In this document: piece by piece, positions 10,394-26,944 of the stretch | How the letters are laid out: the number at the start of each line of letters is the position of its first letter | Numbering within the stretch: the stretch's first letter is position 1 | DNA from: Plakobranchus ocellatus | Taxonomy: Eukaryota > Mollusca > Gastropoda > Plakobranchidae | DNA: 26,944 nt | Assembly: GCA_019648995.1 (NCBI GenBank) | Contig: BLXT01006878.1 | Location: 1,755,400-1,782,343, forward strand | Direction of reading: 5' to 3' | The notes under the pieces: generated by a model | Told to the model about the DNA's origin: nothing | Seen by the model: only the letters and a program-made list of their open reading frames with translations | Database searches by the model: none | Program-made: the position numbers and the translations under genes

Positions 10394-10687
10394 GGGGTTA
10401 TTAGCAGTTTCTCATTTGTTTTAGTTGCTTGTTTTCAAATAATTTTTTAAGTATTTGGTTAAATATTAACATTTGACAATATTGAATATTATGTGATATT
10501 CTTTCATCATCAGGATTGATCATGGTCTTTTACGACATAAATGTTTACAATTTTGTAAAATCTCATTCATAGTATTCACTTGCTTTTCTTACCCAGTAGT
10601 TGTCTTTTAAGGTATCAAAACTGACAAAGATATTTCATTTTATTGTTAAGTAATTTCTTTTCCAGATTAGAAAAACCTACTGATTAA

Positions 10688-10693
10688 AATAAA
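10688..10693 (+). terminator. TBCA: Candidate proximal poly(A) signal of TBCA
   Basis: AATAAA lies about 295 bases after the TBCA stop, in AT-rich sequence and followed by T/GT-rich DNA. It is the first canonical hexamer in a plausible 3' UTR position. Confidence 0.55.
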
Positions 10694-11537
10694 ACTTTAA
10701 TAATAATATTTAAGTAATTGAGGATTTCAATACAATGTACATAATGCAAAACTTTATTGTGTCTTGTTTTGTTACCTTTACTTTTTTTTTTATTGTTTCT
10801 TTTTTGTATTTTATGATGGCATTATTTTGGTGCTGTACGAAGAAAGCAATTTGATGCCTGGTGTGAGAGAAAATATCATTTCCCATTTCACATTAAACTA
10901 TTTTGATTCATTTGTGAGGCAAAGACACAAATCAATCATTGGTTTTTGATTTGTTTTCTTTTTTTTTGTTTTTTCGTGGGGGGGGGGGTTATATTTTACA
11001 TGAATTATATGTATGTGTTTTTGGTTTACATTTTCTAAAAGCCAAAAGCTCATGCATCTTTATTCCATCTTGTGAAAAGATGTGCAAGCTTGACTTGAAG
11101 ATCATTCTTCTATTACCTTTTGTGACCATAAAGACTAGTTTTAAAAGGCTTTTGTGCAAAAGACACTAAAATGTCTTGTCACTGGATTGCTCTGGGTGCC
11201 TGATATTTAAACAAAACCCTACAAGTTGCAATGGGAATATCACAAAGTTATGATTTTTGGCTAAGACATGATGAGCTTTTAAACTTTATAACAAAGAAAT
11301 TGAACGAAGGAAAATTCATCTACTCTGCTTTCTCAAAACAGTTATTTACAATATGCAGCTCAGTACGACTAGTCTAAAGACAAAAATTTAAGTTCATGAC
11401 CTTAAGTTTCAAGGTCATTCTTACCAAAAGATGAAAAGAGGCTAGAAAAGTAGAAAGTGGGCAAAATTATAAAAAGCACTGAAATTTATGTATGCAATGG
11501 TTTCCCACATTTTTTTTTTCTGTTCAGTTCTTCAGAG

Positions 11538-11543
11538 AATAAA
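11538..11543 (+). terminator. TBCA: Candidate distal poly(A) signal of TBCA
   Basis: A second AATAAA, about 1.15 kb after the stop, would give a long 3' UTR isoform. A T-rich stretch follows within 100 bases. It is equally possible that this hexamer is not used. Confidence 0.3.
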
Positions 11544-11805
11544 ATATCCTTTTCAAACTTCTGAAACCTGTTCTAATGAGTCAGGCAAGGGACTGCATAT
11601 ACAGCATTTTTTTGCATGTATGCTTTTTTTTTTTTTTTTTCAATTTTAAATGTTCATTTCTTGGTACATGGTCAACTTATCTGAAGCATTTTGTACTATG
11701 ATGGTTTAAAGATGCAACATACAACTTCTTTGGATTGGTCGCAAGACATAGCAAAACAATTTGAAAAGGAAAGTTCTTTTTTTTTTTTTTCAGTCTTCGA
11801 AAGTA

Positions 11806-11837
11806 NNNNNNNNNNNNNNNNNNNNNNNNNNNNNNNN
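11806..11837. other. Assembly gap (32 N)
   Basis: An unresolved stretch right after a long T run and before a G-rich start (GGGGAGGGAGAAGGGG). A homopolymer or simple repeat probably broke the assembly, so the true length may differ from 32. Confidence 0.99.
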
Positions 11838-13756
11838 GGGGAGGGAGAAGGGGTGTGCTCTTCTTAGTCCCTCAATCCTACTTTGAAATGCAGTTTGGTG
11901 CTTTACCTGCTGGTGATTCTGCAAAGGAATTTTGAAATACTTGTGTCAATATATGTGAGGAAACCTGGGTAAATTAGGCACAGGTCACTTTCAGACATTG
12001 AATTAAGAGTTTGATGCATAAGATGACAATTTTAATCTTTATGGCCCCAAAAAAAGAGAAACCTTATGTCTCTATCAAAATTTCGTCATAATGTTAATAG
12101 ATATGGCATTTGAAGCTTGTACATTTAAACCCTAGTGCTAATGAATCCATATTAAAACTGCACCAATTTGACCCCGCTTGTTTCACATAAACTTTTTATT
12201 GACAAGCAGGTTACAAATTACAAACAATTCATCTCTTACACACACATATAAACATATGCTATGAAAATAAGTTTTTCACTTTGCTTTGAACTTTTTTAAA
12301 AGTTTGTATACCTCAATACTAAGATTGTACTAATGTTCACTATCATACAGCTCTCCATCATTCATGAAGAAAAATGTATAAATATGTAGACATTTTTTTT
12401 TAAGTTTTATTTACTGATAGCTAATTTGAAGTGAAAGATGTGCATCAAGTTTTAACATTTTTTTTTCCCCATCACCAAATCATGTGATTTAGGATTATTT
12501 TTTACAACAATTTTCGTTTAGATATTTCTCATGTTAGTACAGAAAGATCAAATATTTAATTTCAGAATCAGTTGACAAAACTTCCAGGAGGTATAAAAAT
12601 AAAGACTTCAAAGACCATGGATAACACAATAAGAAAAACTATGGTTCTGCTTCCTATAATACTTTAAAGAGCAGAGCATCGTCATGAATATTTAGGTCTC
12701 ATATAATGATTATGAAAATATTAAATCTGGGACAGTTTGTTTGGTTTGCAAATTATACTTTTTAAGCCCATGTTCTTGATTGATCACAAGACTCTTGGAT
12801 TTTTGTACTTGAAAAACATTTTGATTACAAAGAGTGTCTTAATACCTTTACTTAAGGGATAATACAATCTGATGTTAACAGTACACAAGGACCTACCAGC
12901 TGTTAATCACATTAATGACTGCAAGCCCTAGTTTATTTTGTAAATATATTCCCAAGATACTTGCTCATATAATAAGAATACCATTCAGTTTTCGTACAAC
13001 AATCTTGATTATGGTTCAAGACATAGAGCAAAAAGAAACCGTTACATTTGCATATAAGAAACAGAAAGTCATAGCCAGTGCCAATTAAGAATAAACAGAG
13101 ATTTAAAGTAAATTATGTTTGTTAAAACAAATAGGATTCTTATTTTGAAAAAAATCTTGCCTGTATGTTTGACTGACCATGTGCACTGTGGCTTGGTCAG
13201 CCAGATAGTTTGGGAAGTTGTCCTGAAATGTACAGAATCCCTCTCAGAAAACTTGTTGATGGCTTTTAAAATGCCCAATATCATATAAAACACCCACCAA
13301 TGCAGGAGCACCTTTTGACCTTTTGCCATATATATACATGTTGGCTGAGGTAGTCCTTGCTTTCACTTTTGGTAGGTCCAGTGTACCCCCAACATATCAG
13401 TCATGAAAATAAAAGTAATTCTTATGGAAGCAAACACTCCACATACAGAACTATCAACGCCTGGAAGTAAGTGCATTCAGTAAAAATTCTAAACTAAAAA
13501 GGATATAAACATCAGGATTATATCAATCTGTTGTTTGTGAAATATGGCATAATTTTGTTGACAAAACATACCTCTGTGAAAATTATCAAGAGAGCCGTTG
13601 GTGATTTTATCTTTAAAAAATTCTTATGTCGGTCAAGGTATTCAATTTTTCAGTTTGAGAATTTTTAGAACCAGAAAACCTTGCTCTAATTATAAAAATA
13701 GGGTATCAAAACCTTCAAAATTGTTATTAAAGCCTGTTTGAGCTTTTTGTATTTTA
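11838..13756. other. Intergenic spacer, left part
   Basis: No gene, RNA or recognisable element seen. A - strand 86-codon open frame at 13069-13329 has no known motif and is probably chance. Confidence 0.5.
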
Positions 13757-14026
13757 GGAGAGTGTGAATAGTAGGCCAATTGATAGCATTTGGCTACCAT
13801 TACCAAGTAAGAGGTCCCAGGTTTGATTCCGTCTTGGCCAACACATATCATCTCCTTCCCAGTGTAAAGTTAGTGCCAATAAGACCTGAGTCTTGTCTAA
13901 AGTAAATATAGAGCAGATAAGAAAGGCGAATTACTTCACAATTCAATGTCATGAACAATTAGGATCCTGATCCTTGTTTCTTTATGTTTTTTCCAAGTTT
14001 GGGACCCACTTCACTCTTACTTTTAG
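13757..14026 (+). mobile_element. tRNA-derived SINE, family 1, copy B
   Basis: Matches copy A at 241-515 in opposite orientation: TTGGCTACCA then AGAGGTC, a decayed B-box AGGTTTGATTCC (C to T at the CpG), and the shared 3' blocks AACAATTAGGATCCTGATCCTTG and TGGGACCCAC. It is more diverged than copy A. TTTTAG occurs at both edges (13752-13757 and 14021-14026), a weak target-site duplication candidate. Confidence 0.75.
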
Positions 14027-16126
14027 AACAATTTGGCAGTAAGGTAAATTTTATGATCTGAAAAAGTAAAAAACAAAAGAAGTGACAATTTTAAAATGTG
14101 GACATTGGGGTATTTGAAGAAGGAAAAAAAAACAGGTTGGACATCGGCAAACATGAAGTAACAGAATTAAAACTGCAATGTATTACCATAAAATGGCATA
14201 ATTTTTCATAGGAATTCATCGAGAATTTTCGCCCAGTGTATGGTGAGGAGCATCAATCAGTCTCAAAGTTATTAAATGATGTAAAATAGCTAGCTTTATC
14301 CATACAAAACAATAAGACTTTGTTCTTAAAATTTCTAAAAGTGTGCCAGTGTCTCCTCTCTGTAGCAAATTTTGGCAGTGGAGATGCTGGTACCACATAA
14401 GTTTCAAAATCATTGCAGTGGTGCACTCAAGAAGTACACACACAAATATAGAAAAATAATTGCAGGCTTCATAATAGCTAGCTAAATTTGAAATATGGTT
14501 TATTGGTAAATACGTTTTTATAATTGTAGTCTTTTTTCTAATCTCCACTTTTACAGAGTAAACCTTTTAATAATAATTTACTGACAATTTATTATTTTAC
14601 TATCCAATAAGTGTTTCTAATAAAATCTTACTCTGTCCTCAGATACATCATACTAGGCTATGAGCATTTTTCTCTTTAAAATGAAAAAGGCAACTCTTAC
14701 AAATTGTTATCATTTATACATTTAGATGGTTTATATAATATTGGCAAGAATACAAAAACAAGACTAAGAATGACAAAACATTTACTATACTACTTCTTTA
14801 ATCATGGATTAAACAATCTACTTTGGCATAATACCATACATATTTAACACATGCCGAACCCTATCATGTAGTAATTTTCCACACACACTTATCATTTTAG
14901 GACTAACATTTACAAATCGACAGGCTTAAGTGTCCTGAATAGAAATACAATAGAACTCTTAAAACAGGACCTCATGTATACCTTAGATTTTTTTAACAAC
15001 AAAAACAAATCTTCACAAACTTTGCCCTCATTTTCATCATTGTTGACAAGATGAAGTTTGAGAATCAGCGTTAATTTGTTGCAAATTTCTGTGTGGGTAA
15101 TTTGTTTTCGCCAATTTGTGATAAAATCCTAAATACATACATGTATACTATCATAAAATTTTTTCATCTCAATTTTGAAATAGGAATCTCAAAAAGACAC
15201 CATCACTGCAAGCTGAAATGCAAATATGAAAGTGAAACTTTTCAAAGCTAGGCTAGGTCTAGATCAAAAGGGCATAGTACGCCTATTATGTCTGAAGAGG
15301 ATAAAAAAAAAATGAGATCAGGACAAAATGTCAAACATCTATATAAATAATTAATATGTCATGCAAAGTAATGTGCCTGCACACTCAATTTTAAATATGC
15401 AAGCCTAGTTTAAAACCAGTGATTTCCTGCTTATTTAGTCTGGTGCCAAAGGCATAGCTTCTCTTCACATCAATTAGCCAATTGGAAATAACACAATCTG
15501 CGCATTTGTCCACAAATTTAACTTTGATAAATAAGGACTTCTTTGAATAATCTTCATTTTTGGTAAGTATTTTGATTCAAAGAAGTGTCTGCCAAAAACA
15601 TTTGTGCAAGTAAAGATATTGAGATAAAGAAGACATTTACAAAAGGTTATTTTTTCCTTTGGGTTCAGCAAACTTTGATCTAGCCACTCTCTCTTTTGAG
15701 AATCTACTGAAGTTTAAAACATCCGAAATTCTGAAAATAAAACCGTTGAAAAAGACCAGTGTATGCCAAAGAAGGCCAATAGGTATGAAAGACTTTAAAA
15801 ATGGTGCGTAACTGAAAAACATATACATTTAAATGAAAAAATGATTTCTTGCATAAAACAGGAAAAAATCAACATCTAAACAAAGATCAAAGGCATGTTA
15901 TATTTGATAATGAACAAAAGTATTTATTAAAAAGAATTTTTAATAAGCTTTTACTGATTCAAAAGAAAATGGCAACATCACCATTTACATTAAAAAAGCT
16001 TTTATGGGCCATTAATCAGTTAATGCTTGCGTATTTTATCCCAAAAAAGGGCATGACTGATTAAATAAGAATTGATAAATAAAGAAATTTAGTGATTGCT
16101 GAAATAGCTCTTTCTTTTTTTTTCTT

Positions 16127-16205
<79 letters not shown>

Positions 16206-19200
16206 GATAGACAGATAGATAGATATAGACAAAGAGATTAAATTTCATTAGTATTAAGAACTTGTAATAAGTTCAGTTCAAAACATACTTGCTAGCACTA
16301 AAAGCACATAAATTGCTTTTATAGCCAATTCCAAAAGTTAAAAACTTTCTAAACATCAACATTCATACAAGTTATGTCTGTGAGTGTGAGCAGCAAGAAT
16401 CATCATTGTACTCGAGTTAGTTATGCTGATATATTAATTGGCCAAATGAGATTTTGTGGCAAAAAATCAAAGTTTTTAAAGCTGAGAGATTGTACCTGAT
16501 GTACTAAATTCCAATCTAGTCTTTTTTATTTCAACAATGAGAGAGTTTGTCACTGCCATTCAAATTTACATTTATGTATTCCTTTGAACATAATAATATC
16601 ACATATGGTTTACAACCTTCAAGTCATTCCCAAAGCCAATGAGCACCTTAATTTTTTTCTTTTCAACACATTTTATACAAATATAGAATGAATTTATATT
16701 TTATTTACAGGTACAGGTACATTATATCACCCTAGCTTTCTCAGGTTTTAAACACAACATAGCTTTAACTGATTCTATGCCCATCAATGTTGTACTGTCA
16801 ATAAACACATTTTGACAAAACATTATATACATATTGTGCAAATTTAATAAATAAGTGCTGGGCAAAATTCTGTTAAATTCTGAACATTGAATGATTTAAT
16901 CAATGCATCTTTATTACAAGTACAGGCATATCCGATACTACTTAAACCAAACAGCTAAGTAAGAGAAGATAATAACAAAGCTTTTTTCTCATTTTCATGA
17001 GAAGTTGAAAAATACATAAAGAATAATTAACCATCAGTTTCCAAAATAGGTCGGAAGCTGGCTTGCATATGAACCTGCCAAACTATCCCTATCATTGTAT
17101 CTGTGGAATTCTCTTAAGGTGAATCTATACGACAAGGCAGTATATTTTGTTTAAAGCAAGCTAATTTTAACCATATTGATCCTATAAAATTAATAGAATT
17201 CAGGATCACATTTGGGTTGTTTCAATTAAGCAGGAGTTGTTTTTTTTTCACTCATTTAATCACAGAATTATTTTTTCCCCCTTTGCATTAATTATTGGCA
17301 AATATAAAGCACACGTCATTAAGGACATAAATGGGTGCAGAAAACACATAGACTATGACACTCAGTTTTATTACACATGTAACATGTTACTAAAAAAAAA
17401 ATAAACCCGTAATTTGAATACCATCATAACTTATCTGCTTTTTAAGGGTCATGTACTCTTAGTTCATGCTCTTCTATTTCAATATATTATGGAGCTAAAG
17501 AGAAACGAAAAAGCAAAGAAAATGGAATTTAACCATATTTAATACAAAAGAAATTACAAGTCTGTTTATAATCAAGTATAAGGCACTTTGTAAACTTTCA
17601 AGCCTCATAGAAATCAAGCTTTCCTGCATGAATTATGATAATCTTTTTGAACCCACCAGAGACAGTTAACTTTATTTGCCTAATGAAAAAAAAAGAATTG
17701 TCTATAAAAAGAGACAATGCACCAACAGATTAGCTCAGGACCGAAGGAAAGGAAAGAGATTAGTTATTATTTACCCTTTTACTGTTTAGGATGTAAACGT
17801 CTTTGCGGTTTATTTTTTTTTTGGGGGGGGTTGTTGTTTTTTTTGTAAGGAGTAGTTTAATAATTGTGGGTTAGTTTGATTCCATGTATTTGGACAATGT
17901 GATCCCAAGCCTTTTCCAACTCAATTCAATTTAGCCATTGCTTTAAGCTAGAAATTTGCTGTTAAGAATATGCCATAGTTAATGCATCATGCTGATTCTG
18001 GGCAGCTCTCTCTTGTGCCTTTTCAGTCAACATTTGTGTGGCATGGCTGGCCAGTAAGATTTCAATGATACAACATGTAGATGGGAAAGGGGAGATTGCT
18101 AGGCATGCTGGAAGGGAAAGGCTGGCAAATATTTTCAGCAGTTACTGTTACCGGCATACACACAAACATTTAAGTGTTGAACTGGCCAAACACACCCAGA
18201 ACTATGTCACAGTAACACAGTTGAGTATATTTACTACCGTACTAAATCCTGTAGGAAATTGTACAACAGGATTTTAGGGATCAAGGGAAAAAATCTTGTG
18301 GTACACATGTTCCATTGCAAACATGCAGTACCAAGCCTAGAATAAACTGGTATTATTTCTAGTCTATTTGTAATTATTATGTACTTGTGTCCATTTGTCT
18401 TTCTTGAATAAACATTGGTTGGCCTTGATTTATACAAATGGGAATATTATATAATCGTTATGGGTATAATAACATAGCAGACCTCGTGATTATTTTTTAT
18501 AATAGTGACACAAGGAAATAATCCAATAGGGACTAGACTTAAAGTAATACATGGAATTGTGTACATATTTTCCATGGGAGCTGCAGCACTGAGTTGATCT
18601 AGATCACATCTACAACCTTTTTTTTTTCCCTCATCTGCTATCCTCATTTCATTGAGCAGTTCCATTTTATTTTGATAACTGATCTGATGAGCTAAATTTC
18701 ACCACATCTAACTCTCTTCCTTGTTAATTACTTTGCCCTCTGATTTTGACCAATGGCAGCAGTTACCTTTGATATCCTTTTTCCTATCCAGCCCCTTCCC
18801 TCTATTTTTACCAATATGCTTCTAAATTACTGGCATGATTGCTACTGCAATCACTGACTCTATTAGATCTATATCTAATAATATTGATTTTGGCAGTTTC
18901 TGCAGCCATAGCAGGCAATGCATCACTCCAAAGGATGCCACCTGTTGAAGCATTTCATCTCTACTCTTTCATTTCTCCTCATCACTGCTTGAGCTCTCCA
19001 ACACTCTTCGTCTATTGTTCTCTCACATTTGCCATGGTCTGTCGTTGGGCTCATTGCATATAGTGAAAATCTATTACCTTAGTATTAGCAGGTTAGCTTC
19101 TGTCCTACAATACAAGAGTTTATCACCTTTATTTTACGGGATTACAATGTAGACAGTTATAGCTCATTGAAGACCCCCAATTCGATCCGTATATCCTAAT

Positions 19201-20089
19201 TTTACACACTCATATCTTCGATCATAATTATTGCTTATTTTTGCCCGTTTACAAGTTACTGCTTGTCATGTTTAAAAAAAAATTTTTGCTGACGGATTAC
19301 CTATGAAGCTACAGTTGGGTCCTGTTATAGGTGAGTAGAGGCATTCGAAATTTCTTTCTACACAGGCAGTACTTGCATATTTTATATCAGGCCTAACAAA
19401 TGGGATTTAAAGCAGTCCAGTTGCATACATGATCCTGCTTTAGCAGATCTAACCCTACCACTATCACTCTTACTCATATTGTTTGACTGTAGAGGACTCA
19501 AATATAACGCTATAGCATAAGCAAGGTATTATTAAAACTGGACCAATCATCGATTACACCTTACTCACAATGATAAACAGATTAAAGTATAACTATATTG
19601 TGGGTATTGGATATGCATGCATTACTGTTTCATTTCTTTTGTTTTATGATCTTGGCCTAAACAAACCTTGGATCCAATGAGCTTCTTAATCAAATGAAAA
19701 GAAATTCAATGAGTCTAGGGTTCACAGTAATGCCATGGATAGAATCCATATCATATTATGTAATTTGTAAAGGAGTAAAGAGGTATTTATTGCGTTTTTG
19801 TTAAAAAAAACTTGTAATCACAAGCTATTAGTCCACATTTTCCAACATTTGCAGTTATTTTTCATATCCTTTTCCTCTACTACAAAGAAAATGCCTTTAA
19901 AAACTTAGTTGCTGTGTTAAAATTAGAGGCCAAGTAGCATTAAAAACTGCTAAATTCACGATGCTTTGTAATGTAATATTCGCCAACTAATGTTGTTGTA
20001 AAGTAATTTAAAATTTAATACTCAAATTAACTGCTATGTAATTCTATTTTAAGGTTAGGCCCAATTTTACTCTACTTTCCTTTAATGCT
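14027..20089. other. Intergenic spacer, right part
   Basis: About 6 kb between the second family-1 SINE and the ZNF474-like poly(A) signals. Apart from the compound microsatellite at 16128-16226 and several A/T or G runs (for example 17811-17840), I see nothing that I can support. The longest open frame (14216-14548, - strand, 110 codons) shows no domain. A long alternative 3' UTR of either gene could cover part of it. Confidence 0.5.
16128..16226. repeat. Compound microsatellite (TA)n(CA)n(GATA)n
   Basis: About 40 bases of alternating TA, then about 32 bases of CA, then GATA/GACA tetranucleotides. Confidence 0.97.
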
Positions 20090-20099
20090 TTTATTTATT
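20090..20099 (-). terminator. ZNF474: Tandem poly(A) signals of the ZNF474-like gene
   Basis: On the - strand this reads AATAAATAAA, two overlapping AATAAA hexamers about 220 bases after the TGA. It is the first strong candidate 3' end for this gene. Confidence 0.55.
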
Positions 20100-20317
20100 T
20101 TGCTGATACAATGTCTTACAATTTTATAAATGAATGAATATCAATTATTTCTCAAAGTTCAAAGTGCTAAAACTTGACATGAGCATACTGGTATCAAATA
20201 GCATCAATGACATTTTAAAAAGAAATTGAAATTACAAAATATTTTTTTGACCCTAGATTATTAACTACTGGAAAATTATGTATGTGCAAAATGTAATGAA
20301 ACCTGCTTGTTTTTACA

Positions 20318-26944
<6,627 letters not shown>

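Larger units (their letters stand above)
10394..11805 (+). other. TBCA 3' UTR and downstream flank
   Basis: AT-rich and without coding potential. Contains the two candidate poly(A) signals, an 11-base G run at about 10978-10988 and long T runs near 11624-11640 and 11777-11790, just before the assembly gap. Open frames at 10764-11169 are T-rich and resemble no protein I know. Confidence 0.6.

Noticed and set aside
14216-14548. 110-codon open frame on the - strand
   Set aside because: No domain, no similarity I recognise, no splice or start context, and AT-rich composition like its surroundings.
18839-19075. Exon-like, slightly GC-richer stretch (- strand frame reads RRRVLESSSDEE)
   Set aside because: Short, with a nearby in-frame stop, and no clear splice partners or neighbouring exons.

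Overview
The window looks like nuclear DNA from a spiralian animal, most likely a gastropod mollusc. The reasons are strongly AT-rich sequence, intron-rich genes with GT-AG borders, several tRNA-derived SINEs, decayed LINE pieces, and many CTAGATCTAG and TAGGCCTA-type words. The taxon is inferred from general sequence character and has not been tested by any search. One 32-base assembly gap lies at 11806-11837.

Two protein-coding genes can be reconstructed, and they face each other. On the + strand, 3432-10393 holds a complete four-exon gene for tubulin-binding cofactor A (TBCA, 109 aa), a chaperone that holds folded beta-tubulin on the route to the alpha/beta heterodimer. On the - strand, 20318-26370 holds a six-exon gene for a ZNF474-like protein (617 aa from the first visible ATG). 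It carries eight intact C2HC zinc fingers arranged as four two-finger units. All splice joints were checked by hand and keep frame.

Layout: 1-2640 is repeat-bearing flank (a SINE, microsatellite, a 16-bp triple repeat and a possible LTR remnant). 2640-3431 is the TBCA upstream region. 3432-10393 is TBCA, with LINE wreckage and a SINE with perfect flanking direct repeats inside intron 2. About 10.4-11.6 kb is the TBCA 3' region. About 11.6-20.1 kb is a gene-poor convergent spacer with a second copy of the first SINE family and a compound microsatellite. 20.1-26.38 kb is the ZNF474-like gene, and 26.38-26.94 kb is its upstream intron or promoter.

I see no operon, CRISPR array, tRNA/rRNA gene or new multi-gene system. 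The two genes have no evident functional link beyond adjacency. The most notable features are the four-unit, eight-finger architecture with its mixed intron phases, and the small repeat elements.
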